A stretch of 64,000 nt of DNA from Variovorax paradoxus (GCF_902712855.1 NZ_LR743508.1:1364001-1428000); one strand, 5' to 3'; shown: positions 8,086 to 17,017, counted from the first letter of the stretch. The notes: a model not told the origin generated them from the letters alone. Made by a program: numbers and translations.

Positions 8086-9012
8086 TCAGGTCTGGACGTA
8101 GCCGGCGGACGACGCTTCCGCGGCGGGCAGCGGCGGCACCGGTTGCGGTTCTCCCAGCATCTCGCGCAGGGTCGACTCGATCGTGCGGCTCATGGCGTCC
8201 AAGGCAAGGTCGTTCGCGTCGGTGCCGAAGGGCTCCTCGATCTCCGCGCCGAGCGCTTCGAGCGCGAAGAAGGTGTACGCGATGAAGGCGACGACCACCG
8301 GCGTCATCGGACCGATGGCGTCGACCAGGCCGAAGGGAAGCAGCACGCAGTACAGGTAGATGGTTCGGTGGATGATGACCGAGTAGGTGAACGGGATCGG
8401 CGTGTTCGCGATGCGCTCGCACCCGCCCAGCGCCTCGGTGAGGCGGCCCAGCGGCACCTCCATCGACTGCGCCAGCATCGGGTCGAGCCGGCCTTCCTGG
8501 CGCTGGCCGCGCATCCATTCGCCCACCATCAGCAGCAGCATGGCGGGCTTGAAGCGCGCGGCCTGCAAACGCGCGCAGTCCCCGGGCGGCAGCAGCCGCG
8601 CAAGGTCGGCCGCCGCGTCGGTCCCGCGCAGCTGGTGGCGCAGCGCATGCACGAAGGCGATGAGCCGCATCGTCGGCACGTTCGCCTCGACGGGCGCGTC
8701 GGCCAGCGTGAGCACCTGCCTCACCAGCGTGCGCGTTTCGTTCAGCAGCGAACCCCACAGCGTGCGCGCCTCCCAGAAGCGCGAGTAGCTGGTGCCGTTG
8801 CGAAAACCAAGGAAGATGGCCAGCGTCAGGCCGATGAGCGAGAACGGCACGAAGTTCAGCGGCACCTTCCACTGGAACAGCCGGCCATGCGACAAGGTCA
8901 CGAGCACCGCGAAAGCGGTGGTCCACAGCAGCTGCGCAAGGATGGTCTGCAGGACCGAACCGCGCCATACGAAGAGCATGCGCAGCCAGTGGGGGCGGGG
9001 TCGGACGATCAT
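8086..9012 (-). CDS. Bestrophin-like (UPF0187) membrane channel
   Basis: A 308-residue inner-membrane protein of the bestrophin/RFP-TM family. Hydrophobic segments lie at about residues 20-40, 50-65, 210-230 and 235-255. The family motif FLGFRNGTSYSRFWEAR follows the second one. Bacterial homologues form pentameric ion channels; E. coli YneE belongs here, while the Klebsiella homologue conducts cations rather than chloride, so selectivity should not be assumed. It stands alone, 72 bp downstream of the TrhA-family gene on the same strand. Confidence 0.88.
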   Translation of the reverse strand: MIVRPRPHWLRMLFVWRGSVLQTILAQLLWTTAFAVLVTLSHGRLFQWKVPLNFVPFSLIGLTLAIFLGFRNGTSYSRFWEARTLWGSLLNETRTLVRQVLTLADAPVEANVPTMRLIAFVHALRHQLRGTDAAADLARLLPPGDCARLQAARFKPAMLLLMVGEWMRGQRQEGRLDPMLAQSMEVPLGRLTEALGGCERIANTPIPFTYSVIIHRTIYLYCVLLPFGLVDAIGPMTPVVVAFIAYTFFALEALGAEIEEPFGTDANDLALDAMSRTIESTLREMLGEPQPVPPLPAAEASSAGYVQT

Positions 9013-9084
9013 CGGTCGGGGATTATCCCCGCGGTGCCTCGTCCGGTACCAGGAGGGGGCCTCGGAGGGCGCCTGAAGCGACGC

Positions 9085-9708
9085 CTACAGGACGAACCAG
9101 CCCACCGCCACGTAGTGGCTCGCCGTGCCCGCGAGCACGAACAGGTGCCATGCCCCGTGCGCATGCCGGAAGCCCTGCCGGTTCCGGTAGAACACCGTGC
9201 CTGCCGTGTACAGCACGCCGCCCGCGAGCAGCCACGCGAGACCGGCCGCGTCGAGCCGCGCGGCCAGCGGCACGGCGGCCAGCACGCCGACCCAGCCCAT
9301 GCCGATGTACAGCCACAGCGGCGGCGGCCGGGCGGCACCGCCCGTGGCCGGCGCCAGTTCGCGCCAGATGCCGAACAGCGCCGCGCTCCAGATCGCCGCG
9401 AGCAGCAGGCCGCCCCACACGCCCTGCAGTGTGACGAGTGCGAACGGCGTGTAGGTGCCGGCGATCAGCAGGTAGATGGCGCAGTGGTCCGCGCGCTCCC
9501 ACATGCGCTTGAACCGTCCGCGCGTGCTGTGGAAGAGCGTGGAGGCCGCGTACAGCACCACCGCCGAGAGCGAGAACACCAGCGCGCCCGCGATGCGCGC
9601 GGGGTCGCCGGTGGGCACGGTCTTGGCAAGCAGCAGTGCCGCGGCGGGCAGCGCGAGCAGCAGGCCGAGCAGGTGGCTGTATCCGTTGAGTCTTTCGCCC
9701 GGGTACAT
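9085..9708 (-). CDS. trhA: TrhA/hemolysin III-family membrane protein (PAQR superfamily)
   Basis: A 207-residue seven-helix membrane protein. It has the PAQR/hemolysin III pattern: YAASTLFHSTRG with the first metal-site His, RADHCAIYLLIAGTYTPF, and a C-terminal AWHLFVLAGTASHY segment with the HxxxxxxxxH-type pair. In E. coli TrhA contributes to membrane-energetics and fluidity homeostasis; hemolytic activity should not be inferred from the old name. ATG 9708 begins MYPGERLNGYSH, the usual start. It lies just downstream of the GDPD lipoprotein gene on the same strand. Confidence 0.88.
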   Translation of the reverse strand: MYPGERLNGYSHLLGLLLALPAAALLLAKTVPTGDPARIAGALVFSLSAVVLYAASTLFHSTRGRFKRMWERADHCAIYLLIAGTYTPFALVTLQGVWGGLLLAAIWSAALFGIWRELAPATGGAARPPPLWLYIGMGWVGVLAAVPLAARLDAAGLAWLLAGGVLYTAGTVFYRNRQGFRHAHGAWHLFVLAGTASHYVAVGWFVL

Positions 9709-9739
9709 CGGCTGCGCGGCCCGCTGCTGCCCCGCGGGC

Positions 9740-11197
9740 TCAGCGGCCGGTTTCCTTCAGGTACGTCGCGCGCGCCGCAAAGGCGGTGTTGGCGAAGTCG
9801 GAGAACACGCCGTCGATGCCCGCGCGGAAGTACGCGAGGTACTCGGCCGCCGGGTCGCCCTTGTACACGCCCGCGAGGTACTTGGCTTCGTTGCGGAAGG
9901 TGTAGCTGTGCACGAAGAGGCCGGCCTTGTGCGCATCGGCGATCAGCGCCGTGGGCTTGATCGTGTTCACGTCGGCCAGGCCCTTGCCGGCGACGAACGG
10001 CACGACGGTGTGCGCCATGACCTGCGGCTTCCACGGGCCGATGCCGTCGGCATAGGTCTTGACCTCGGCCAGGCCGGCGGGCGTGAGCATCTCGCCGAAC
10101 CACTTCGGGTTGCCGGCCAGCGTCCAGCTGTAGGGGCGGCCGTCGACGAAGGTGTAGTCGTCCTTCGTCACGTAGATCATCTCGCCGGTCTCGTAGTTGA
10201 CGTCGTTGCCGTCCACCAGCTGCACCGCACGCGCCTTCAGGCCGGCCGAGCGCAGGTACTTCAGGCTCTCGGGCTCGAAGCTCTGCACGATGATCGGCGC
10301 GTCCTTGTCGTTGAGCTCGTTGAAGTTCATGATCTTGAGCAGCGCGTCTTCCAGCGGACGGCTGCCCTTCGGGCCGCAGCCGTTGGCGATGGCCTGCGCG
10401 TTGTTCCAGATCGGATTCTTGGTCTCGGGATAGACGATGAGCTTGCGGCCGGTGGCAGCGCTCTTGGCCTTGGCGATGTCGATGACCTCCTGGAAGCTCA
10501 GGATCGGCAGCTTGCCGTTGAGGTCGGTCGGGCGCTGGTCCTTCGCGTCGTAGGTCGTGCCGCGGATCCACTGGCGCAGCTCGTCCATGGTGAAGTCGGT
10601 GATCGACCAGTCGTTGGTGTGGTCCTCGCCGTCGACCACGAGCGACTTGAGCACCGACTTCGGATCGGCCGGGTCGGTGAGGTCGCTCTTGTACTGGGCC
10701 GGGCCGTTCTCCGGAATCGCGGGATAGGTCACGTTGACCAGCACCGGCGGCACGGTGCGCTTGCGGCTGGCCACGTCGGGGTTGGTCAAGGCGACATCGG
10801 CCACATTGGTGTTGTCGCTGAGCCAGGGGTTGTGGCGCGCGACGAGCACGCAGTCCTTGGTGAGGTGCAGGTCGGTCTCGAGCGAGTCGGCGCCGGCGTC
10901 GGCCGCGGCTTCGTAGGCGGTCTTCGTCTCTTCCGGATACAGGCCCGGCAGGCCGCGGTGGCCGATGACGAGCGGCACGGCGCCGTCGAGCGTGCCCAGC
11001 GGCGCAGGGGCCGGCGGTGCAGGCGCAGGTGCCGGTGCGGGCGCCGGTGCCGGCGGAAGCACCGGGAACGCGATGCCACCGCCACCGTTGCCACCGCCGC
11101 AGGCGGCGATCACCAGGCAGCCGCCGACTGCGGCGATCGCGGCAATGGCAGCCCGAACCGGGCGGGGGGCGGATGCTGGAACGCTCGTCTTTGTCAT
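9740..11197 (-). CDS. glpQ: Glycerophosphodiester phosphodiesterase lipoprotein
   Basis: A 485-residue secreted GDPD. The signal peptide ends at lipobox VIAAC, followed by a glycine run and then an Ala-Pro dipeptide linker (about residues 48-68). The catalytic domain starts with VIGHRGLPGLYPEET, and DSLETDLHLTKD supplies the metal-binding Glu/Asp; a later KLIVYPETKNP segment matches the third metal-site strand. The enzyme should cleave glycerophosphodiesters to glycerol-3-phosphate and an alcohol at the cell surface or periplasm. The C-terminal part is long, like periplasmic GlpQ proteins. ATG 11197 gives a good signal peptide; upstream in-frame sequence is not signal-like. There is no glpT neighbour. 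Confidence 0.9.
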   Translation of the reverse strand: MTKTSVPASAPRPVRAAIAAIAAVGGCLVIAACGGGNGGGGIAFPVLPPAPAPAPAPAPAPPAPAPLGTLDGAVPLVIGHRGLPGLYPEETKTAYEAAADAGADSLETDLHLTKDCVLVARHNPWLSDNTNVADVALTNPDVASRKRTVPPVLVNVTYPAIPENGPAQYKSDLTDPADPKSVLKSLVVDGEDHTNDWSITDFTMDELRQWIRGTTYDAKDQRPTDLNGKLPILSFQEVIDIAKAKSAATGRKLIVYPETKNPIWNNAQAIANGCGPKGSRPLEDALLKIMNFNELNDKDAPIIVQSFEPESLKYLRSAGLKARAVQLVDGNDVNYETGEMIYVTKDDYTFVDGRPYSWTLAGNPKWFGEMLTPAGLAEVKTYADGIGPWKPQVMAHTVVPFVAGKGLADVNTIKPTALIADAHKAGLFVHSYTFRNEAKYLAGVYKGDPAAEYLAYFRAGIDGVFSDFANTAFAARATYLKETGR

Positions 11198-11409
11198 GTT
11201 GTGTATTCGAGTGGTTGCAGGAAAGAGATCGGAGCCGCCGGATGCTAGGTTTGGCCCATGACGGCACGGTGACCGGTCTTCTTCGTTTTCTTCCGTTGCT
11301 TTTGCAATCGCTTCGAACGACTCGCATGCCACTGGCGGTGGTCTGCAGGCAGGTCCTGACAACCCGGTCCGCCGCGCGAGATGCGCACGCCCGCCTGCCT
11401 GTCTACCCT

Positions 11410-12186
11410 TCAGCTTGCGGCGCGCGTACCCACGAGCACCGGCTGGAAGAACGCGTCGTCGATGCGCCGCACGTCCTGCAGCCCTGCCTCGCGCATGAAC
11501 TCGCACAGCCGCGCGGTGGATATCGCGTAATAGCGCGATCGCATGACGCGCGTGTGCACCGCCTGGGTGGCGAGGTCTTCCGTGACGAAGAAGAACCCGA
11601 GGTCGTAGTGCGCGCCCCGGCCGTCGTCGTCGAAGTCCCACACCTGGAACAGCACGTGCCGCAGGCCGTTCTCGACGCGCGCGCCGTAGTGCTTCACGAT
11701 GTTGGTGCCGCGCGCCTCGCTGGCGTAGTCGCGCACGCTGACCACGCAGCCGCCGCCGGGACGCAGGCAGGCCGTCATCTGGCGGAAGGCGGTCAGCAGG
11801 TCGTCGTCGGTCTGCAGGTGCGGCATCGAGTTGTCGCAGGACATCACGATGTCGAAGCCGCCGCCGTGGTGCGTGTGCGCTTCGCGCATGTCGCACACGG
11901 CGAAGGCGATGTCGAGCCCACGAGCGCCGGCCTCGCTGCGCGCGCGTTCGATCTCGCGAGGGGAGAGGTCCGAGGCGGTCACGTCGTGGCCCTGCGCCGC
12001 CAGTCCGAGCGCCTGCGTGCCGATGCCGCACGACACGTCGAGCACCTTGCGGCGGGCGCCCTGTCCGGGCCATTCGGCCTCGATCAACCGCGAGAGCTTG
12101 CCACCCTGCAGGCCGATGCTCTCGTTCCAGTCGGGATAGATGAGGTGGTAGAGCGGGGCGAGCTCGTCGTAGAAATCGTCTGTCAT
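11410..12186 (-). CDS. Class I SAM-dependent methyltransferase
   Basis: A 258-residue cytoplasmic methyltransferase. The SAM-binding motif I is VLDVSCGIGTQALGLA, followed by VTASDLSP (motif II) and FDIVMSCDNSMPHL (motif IV). The N-terminus MTDDFYDELAPLYHLIY is typical of glycine/sarcosine-like small-molecule methyltransferases, but the substrate is unknown. It starts 4 bp after the macrodomain gene ends, so the two are cotranscribed. The 212 bp downstream of it, to the GDPD start, contains no gene I can recognise. Confidence 0.85.
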   Translation of the reverse strand: MTDDFYDELAPLYHLIYPDWNESIGLQGGKLSRLIEAEWPGQGARRKVLDVSCGIGTQALGLAAQGHDVTASDLSPREIERARSEAGARGLDIAFAVCDMREAHTHHGGGFDIVMSCDNSMPHLQTDDDLLTAFRQMTACLRPGGGCVVSVRDYASEARGTNIVKHYGARVENGLRHVLFQVWDFDDDGRGAHYDLGFFFVTEDLATQAVHTRVMRSRYYAISTARLCEFMREAGLQDVRRIDDAFFQPVLVGTRAAS

Positions 12187-12190
12187 GCCC

Positions 12191-12712
12191 TCATTGTGCG
12201 GAACCGCCGCCAAGGGCCGCTTCGTACACCGCCAGGTCGGCCGCCGAGAAGCAGCAGAACACCACGTCCTCGATGGGTGTCTCGGCCTGGAGCACTTCGC
12301 GCACCGTGCGCACTGCGACCGCGGCGGCCAGCTCGATCGGATAGCTGTAGATGCCGGTGCTGATGCTCGGGAACGCGATGCTGCGCACGCCTTGCGCGGC
12401 GGCGATCGCCATCGACTGCCGGTAGCACGACGCAAGCAGCGCGGGCTCGCCCGACGTGCCGTTGCGCCACACCGGGCCGACGGTGTGCACGATGAAGCGG
12501 GCGGGCAGCCGATGGCCTTTGGTGAGCTTGGCGTCTCCCGTCCTGCAGCCGCCCAGCAGCCGGCATTCGTGCACGAGTTCCGGGCCCGCTGCGCGGTGGA
12601 TCGCACCGTCGACTCCGCCACCGCCGAGCAGCGACGAGTTGGCGGCGTTGACGATGGCGTCGACCTGCAGCGTGGTGATGTCGGCGCGCAAGGCGCGAAG
12701 GGTGGGTGTCAT
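12191..12712 (-). CDS. ymdB: Macrodomain protein, O-acetyl-ADP-ribose deacetylase-like
   Basis: A 173-residue macrodomain. The ADP-ribose-binding signatures are all present: DAIVNAANSSLLGGGGVDGAIHRAAG near residues 18-45, and the second loop FPSISTGIYSYP. This matches the YmdB/MacroD type, which removes the acetyl group from O-acetyl-ADP-ribose and can reverse mono-ADP-ribosylation. ATG 12712 starts MTPTLRALRADIT, the usual family start; a longer frame reaches 12790 but overlaps the divergent gene. It is the first gene of a two-gene unit with the methyltransferase. Confidence 0.92.
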   Translation of the reverse strand: MTPTLRALRADITTLQVDAIVNAANSSLLGGGGVDGAIHRAAGPELVHECRLLGGCRTGDAKLTKGHRLPARFIVHTVGPVWRNGTSGEPALLASCYRQSMAIAAAQGVRSIAFPSISTGIYSYPIELAAAVAVRTVREVLQAETPIEDVVFCCFSAADLAVYEAALGGGSAQ

Positions 12713-12788
12713 GGCGTGGCCTGTCGCGGGAGGTCGACGCGCGATCATGCCGCGTCGGCCGGACAATCCGTGCAACCGCTTACGCAAC

Positions 12789-13085
12789 ATGCCCCGATCT
12801 CCAGCAACTGCTCTCGTCGGTCTCGGACTGGCCCTCGTTTCCCTCGCCGCCTCGGCTTTCTTCTTCTGGGTCTGGTACGGCCGCTACCTGAGCCGAGACT
12901 TCAACGAGCTCGGCCGCTTCTATGACGCCGAATGCCAGTGCGTGTACACCACGGCCGGCATGGTGTGGGTAATGCCCGCGGTTGGATTCCTGCTGATGGG
13001 CATCGTGCTGCTGGCACTCGGAGTCCGCCGCGCACGGGCCCGCAAGGCGTTGGCGGCACAGGCCTGTTCGTCGCGTCCCGGCTGA
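12789..13085 (+). CDS. Small two-helix membrane protein, unknown function
   Basis: A 98-residue protein with two hydrophobic helices (about residues 9-28 and 58-77) joined by a loop holding a DAECQC pair of cysteines, and an Arg/Lys-rich tail. I do not recognise the family. The start is set at ATG 12789 because the first helix begins right after it; no clear ribosome site is present and an in-frame ATG at 12748 is possible. It is divergent from the macrodomain gene and convergent with the DUF3482 GTPase gene. Confidence 0.55.
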   Translation: MPRSPATALVGLGLALVSLAASAFFFWVWYGRYLSRDFNELGRFYDAECQCVYTTAGMVWVMPAVGFLLMGIVLLALGVRRARARKALAAQACSSRPG

Positions 13086-13114
13086 AGCTGTCGGATTGCG
13101 CGGCCTGGCAATGG

Positions 13115-14566
13115 TCAGGCGGGCTCGAAGGCGCGCAGCAGCGCCTGCGACAGGTCGGCGGCGAGCGCTTCGCGTTGCGGTGATGCTCGCCAGAAGATGC
13201 GTGCGGCTGCATTGCCGCCGGCTTCCCAGTCCGGGTGGTTGCGCGCCGGTTGCGCGGCGCGTACCGCGGCTGCGATGGCCTGCGAAAGTGTGTCGTTCAC
13301 GACGTCTTCGGACGCACCTTCAGCCGCAGCGCCGGCGCTGATGCGCTGCGTGGCCGCATGGCCACGCAGCTCCAGCGCCTGCGTGAGCTTCAGTTGCCAC
13401 GCCACCAGGGCGAACAGCACGCCGTCTTCGACGGTGAGCTCGTGCATGTCGCGCAGCTTGTTCGCCAGCTTGCGTCCGAGCGGCCCCCACCCCTGCGAGA
13501 CCGCACCGCCGATGGCACCGCCCAGCGCCGCGCCGGTGCCCAGCGAGATGCCCGCCATTGCCAGGTCGGCCACCACGCCCACCGCCGCGCCGATGACCGC
13601 GCCCTTGCCCAGCCGCAGGCCGGCGTCCTTCATGGCCTCGGGGTTGAAGAAATCGAGCGCCCAGCGGCCTTCGATCATGGGCAGCGGCGCCTCGTCGGCG
13701 TCACCCTGGCGAAAGCCGTAGAGCGCGAGCAGGTCGTCCGTGCAACGCTGGGCCTTGTCGAACACCGTTTTCTGCAAGGCGGTGACGAGCGCCTGCCGGC
13801 GCGCTGCGTCGGCGAATTCGGTGGCGGGCACCGTGCGGCGCACCGCCGCTGCATCGACCAGCAGCTCGGCGATGCGCGCGCAGGCCGAGCGGCGCCGCTG
13901 CGCGGCCTCGGTGTCGAGCGCGTCGACCACGTGGCGCAGCAGTTCGCGGCGCTCGCGCAACAGGGTGGCAAGGTCGTTGTACAGGTCGCGTTCGGCGCCG
14001 ACGAAGGGCGCCGCCGCGTCGAAGCGCACCTGCACGTGCAGGCCGTAGGCAGACAGCAGCTCCTTCCAGGCCGGCTCGCGGCTTGCGGCGTCTCGCACGA
14101 AATTCAGCACCGGGAGCACCGGCCGCGCGCAGGAGTTGAGCAGCTCGATCTCGTCGCGGAACTTGGGCAGCACCGGCTCGCGCACGTCGATGACGAGGAA
14201 CGCGGCATCGATCTCGAGCATGGTGCGCAGCACCTTGGCTTCCTGCTCGAAGACGCCGTGGGCCTCCGGCCCCTGAAGGAAACGGCGGATGCGTTCAGGC
14301 GGCGTGGCCTGCGAGTCGGCGCCAGCAAAGTGTTCGCGCAACGCCACAGCGTCCTCGAGGCCGGGCGTGTCGAAGAAGCGCACCGCGGCCGCACCATTCA
14401 CCTCGAGGTCGGCCGATTCGACATGGCGCGTGGTGCCGGGACGGTCCGACACCTCGCCGAAGTTCACGCGACGGGTGAGCGTGCGCAGCAGCGAGGTCTT
14501 GCCGGCGTTGGTGTGGCCGACGACGGCAATGCGGATGGGAGCCTGTGCCTGCGGTCGTTGCGTCAT
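13115..14566 (-). CDS. GTPase with DUF3482 C-terminal domain
   Basis: A 483-residue P-loop GTPase. G1 is GHTNAGKTS, G2 region RPGTTRHVES, G3 FFDTPGLED, and a degenerate G4 follows at VLPVLNFV. The C-terminal half (DUF3482) contains a glycine-rich hydrophobic stretch (about residues 310-365, GAVIGAAVGVVADLAMAG and GTGAALGGAIGGAV) that looks membrane-interacting. The ATG at 14566 overlaps the stop of the DUF2868 membrane protein gene (ATGA), so the two are translationally coupled and probably act together at the inner membrane. The pair is conserved in many proteobacteria but its role is not established. Confidence 0.85.
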   Translation of the reverse strand: MTQRPQAQAPIRIAVVGHTNAGKTSLLRTLTRRVNFGEVSDRPGTTRHVESADLEVNGAAAVRFFDTPGLEDAVALREHFAGADSQATPPERIRRFLQGPEAHGVFEQEAKVLRTMLEIDAAFLVIDVREPVLPKFRDEIELLNSCARPVLPVLNFVRDAASREPAWKELLSAYGLHVQVRFDAAAPFVGAERDLYNDLATLLRERRELLRHVVDALDTEAAQRRRSACARIAELLVDAAAVRRTVPATEFADAARRQALVTALQKTVFDKAQRCTDDLLALYGFRQGDADEAPLPMIEGRWALDFFNPEAMKDAGLRLGKGAVIGAAVGVVADLAMAGISLGTGAALGGAIGGAVSQGWGPLGRKLANKLRDMHELTVEDGVLFALVAWQLKLTQALELRGHAATQRISAGAAAEGASEDVVNDTLSQAIAAAVRAAQPARNHPDWEAGGNAAARIFWRASPQREALAADLSQALLRAFEPA

Positions 14567-15990
14567 GGCGTGGCGACTGCGTCTTGCAGCGCGGTGTCGA
14601 GGCGGTCGCTGGCCGCGACGCGTTGCAGGCCGGTGTCGCTCAGCCAGTCGAGCCAGCGCCGCACGGCGCCTTCGTTCGGCGCTTCGGCGAGCCACAGGCG
14701 GCATTCGCCGCAATGGGCCAGCACCTCGCGCAGGAAGCGTTCGGTGCCCCGGTCGGGGCTCGAGGCGGCATGGCACACCAGCAGCACGGTGCGCGGCTGC
14801 ACGCGCGCCAGCTGGTCGAGCAATGCGCGGCGGGCGGGTGCGCTGCCGTCGATGCGCTGCACCTGCAGCACGTCGGGGCCGGTTGCAGGAAGGCCAGACA
14901 AGGCGGGCGGCGGCCAGGGCGTGTCGGGCGGGAGTTCAAAGCCGATCACGAAGAGCACGTCGTGCAGTTGCGCCTCGGCAAGGCCTTCGGGCGTGTCGGG
15001 GCGCGTGCGGCCTGGATCGGCATCGACGATGGCCGCCGGGGCCAGCGCGGCGAAACGGCCGAGCAGCTTGCGGTAATAAGGCTCGCGCCAGTCGGGCTGC
15101 AGCGCCTTGCGGCGTGCGCGCCACATGGCTGCGCTCCACAGGGTGAGCACCGCGCGCGGCAACAGGCCGTAAACCACGATGCACCCGGTGAGCCACAGCG
15201 CCCAGGTGCGCTGGCCGCCGTGGTCGATGGCGCCCATGGCACCAGGAGCCGCCATGACCGTGGCTGCGTCGGGCACCGGAAAACCGAGCTTCGCCGGCAG
15301 CCAGCCCAGCGCGTGCACGGCACGCACGAAGAAAGCGGGCTCGAGAATGGTCGTTTCCCAGCTCAGCGTGTAGCTTCGGAACGCCAGCGCGAACAGCATG
15401 GCAGCCAGCACCACCGCGAACGAGAGCGACCAGATGCCGTGGCTGACCATGCCGAAGGCCCACGGCAGCAGCCTGGCGCGCGCCACGAGCCCGGTGGCCG
15501 CGCGCACCAGCAGCGGCGCCTGCCCGCGCTTGCCGCCGGCCACGCGCGCGGTCAGCGAAAGCCAGATCCGTCCGAACGAGGCGTTGCCCGTGAACCGGAG
15601 CGGCATCCAGAGGCCCGCAAGCCACAGCAGCAGCGTGAGCGCATGCACGCCGAGCAGGCTCACGAGCGCAACGATCACATTGATGTGCCGGTCGCCTGCG
15701 CCCGTCACGCTGCTGGCGAGGCCGAGGCCTGCGGTCACGATCAGCGCGATCATCGCCAGCAGCACCCACGGCGCCCACTGGCGGGCGCGGTCGAGTTCCT
15801 GCAAGAGGCCGATGCGCTCGCCCAACTGACGTGCGCGTTCGGCGATCTGTGCGGGGCCGTCGGCATGCCATGATGCGGCAGCGCGCATCGCCGACGTGTC
15901 GTCGAGCGGGCCGTTCTGCTCGGCCCATCGCACCGCCTCGGTCGTCACCGCATCCGAAAAAGCAAGATCGCGCAACGCGGTGTTGGTCAA
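14563..15990 (-). CDS. DUF2868 membrane protein
   Basis: A 475-residue inner-membrane protein with four clear hydrophobic helices (around residues 75-98, 105-125, 180-205 and 260-280) and a soluble C-terminal half. I chose a TTG start at 15990 because AAGGGA lies five bases upstream and the residues after it (TNTALRDLAFSDAV) look like a family start. The longer frame opens with GTG at 16038 and has no ribosome site. The stop overlaps the ATG of the DUF3482 GTPase gene. Function unknown; the partner GTPase suggests a membrane-stress or trafficking switch, which is inference only. Confidence 0.8.
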   Translation of the reverse strand: MTNTALRDLAFSDAVTTEAVRWAEQNGPLDDTSAMRAAASWHADGPAQIAERARQLGERIGLLQELDRARQWAPWVLLAMIALIVTAGLGLASSVTGAGDRHINVIVALVSLLGVHALTLLLWLAGLWMPLRFTGNASFGRIWLSLTARVAGGKRGQAPLLVRAATGLVARARLLPWAFGMVSHGIWSLSFAVVLAAMLFALAFRSYTLSWETTILEPAFFVRAVHALGWLPAKLGFPVPDAATVMAAPGAMGAIDHGGQRTWALWLTGCIVVYGLLPRAVLTLWSAAMWRARRKALQPDWREPYYRKLLGRFAALAPAAIVDADPGRTRPDTPEGLAEAQLHDVLFVIGFELPPDTPWPPPALSGLPATGPDVLQVQRIDGSAPARRALLDQLARVQPRTVLLVCHAASSPDRGTERFLREVLAHCGECRLWLAEAPNEGAVRRWLDWLSDTGLQRVAASDRLDTALQDAVATP

Positions 15991-16063
15991 CAGGGTCCCT
16001 TCGCAAATGACGAGGCCCCGCACGGTGCCGGGGCGCACAAATTATGCCCGGCGACCACGAGAA

Positions 16064-16085
16064 ACGGGGCCGCAAGCGGCCCCGT
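16064..16085 (-). terminator. GC-rich hairpin after the 24-residue protein gene
   Basis: A perfect inverted repeat, ACGGGGCCGC then AA then GCGGCCCCGT. It lies 45 bp downstream of the small membrane protein gene and just upstream of the DUF2868 gene on the same strand. Only a short T-rich stretch follows on the minus strand, so termination efficiency is uncertain. Confidence 0.5.
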
Positions 16086-16129
16086 GCAGTGGGTGGGGAA
16101 GGAACGGCGCAGGCAGCGCGCGCCCGGCT

Positions 16130-16204
16130 TCAGCGCAGGCCGAAGAACGAGAGCACTGCGACCACGACCACGACCAGACCGACGATGTAGATGATGGAAT
16201 TCAC
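16130..16204 (-). CDS. 24-residue single-helix membrane protein
   Basis: A very small gene: GTG 16204 with an AAAGGAG site eight bases upstream, encoding MNSIIYIVGLVVVVVAVLSF then FGLR and a stop. The product is one hydrophobic helix ending in a positive residue, so it should sit in the inner membrane. Near-identical short proteins of the pattern IIYIVGLVV-x-V..FxGLR recur in proteobacterial genomes as hypothetical proteins, which supports it being real. It is flanked by a hairpin downstream and by a 225-bp gap before the divergent tssE. Function unknown. Confidence 0.7.
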   Translation of the reverse strand: MNSIIYIVGLVVVVVAVLSFFGLR

Positions 16205-16429
16205 GCGAGGACTCCTTTGTGTTGAATATGTGTTCAGCTTCGTCGCATGGCGGGTGGCGGACTGTCGGCAAGGGGCGGCGTGTGCTGTAGGACTCGCAAA
16301 GCGCAAGACCCATGACTTTTCCCCGCGCTGAAGCCATTTCTTTCGGCAGTCTGAGAGATGTGACCATTGTTTGCAGTGGCCGACGCGCGTCCGCGCAAGA
16401 CTCCGCGCCTCTTCTTCGAGGCCGAGTCC

Positions 16430-17017
16430 ATGCAATCCATCGATCGCTTTCCCTTTGCCGGCGCCGATCCGGTCCACCCCGGCGCCCGCGCATCCCGCGC
16501 ACAGGAGGGCGCTGCGGCGCGTCCCAACGCACATCTGCTGCCCACGCTGTTCGACCGGCTGCGCGACGAAGCGCCGAGCCAGGCCTCGGAGTTGCCCTCG
16601 GCCTACACGGTGAGCGCGAGCCAGATGCGCGACATCGTTCAGCGCGATATCGGGTTTCTCCTCAACACCACCAACGCGGAAGACCTGATCGATCGCAAGC
16701 GCCACGCAGAGGCCGCATCGTCCACCGTGAACTTCGGCGTGCCGCCGCTGGCGGGCAGCTACCTGTCGGAACGCAGGTGGACGGACATCGAACGCATCAT
16801 CCGGCTCGCGGTGCTGCGCTACGAACCCCGGCTCATTCCGGCGTCCGTGTCGGTGGTGCCGCTCATGAAGGAAGAGGGCGGCGCCGGGGCCTGCAACGTG
16901 CTGCTGTTCGAGATCCGTGCGCTGATCGATGTGCAGCCCTATCCGCTGGCGTTCACGGTGCAGAGCGCCGTCGATCTCGAAACCAATCGCATGAGCGTGC
17001 TGCCGGCGGCGCGCTGA
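16430..17017 (+). CDS. tssE: Type VI secretion baseplate subunit TssE (gp25-like)
   Basis: A 195-residue protein with the gp25/TssE pattern: an IVQRDIGFLLNT helix, STVNFGVPPLAG, RIIRLAVLRYEPRLIPASVSV and a C-terminal FTVQSAVDLETNRMSVL strand. TssE links the baseplate to the sheath of the T6SS contractile machine. ATG 16430 follows GAGG at 16418-16421; a TTG at 16367 would add 21 residues and is less likely. It is followed 65 bp later by tssF, but no other T6SS gene is present on either side in this window. Confidence 0.9.
   Translation: MQSIDRFPFAGADPVHPGARASRAQEGAAARPNAHLLPTLFDRLRDEAPSQASELPSAYTVSASQMRDIVQRDIGFLLNTTNAEDLIDRKRHAEAASSTVNFGVPPLAGSYLSERRWTDIERIIRLAVLRYEPRLIPASVSVVPLMKEEGGAGACNVLLFEIRALIDVQPYPLAFTVQSAVDLETNRMSVLPAAR

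Noticed and set aside
9085..9708. Hemolysin or virulence factor
   Set aside because: The hemolysin III name is historical; TrhA-family proteins are membrane homeostasis proteins.
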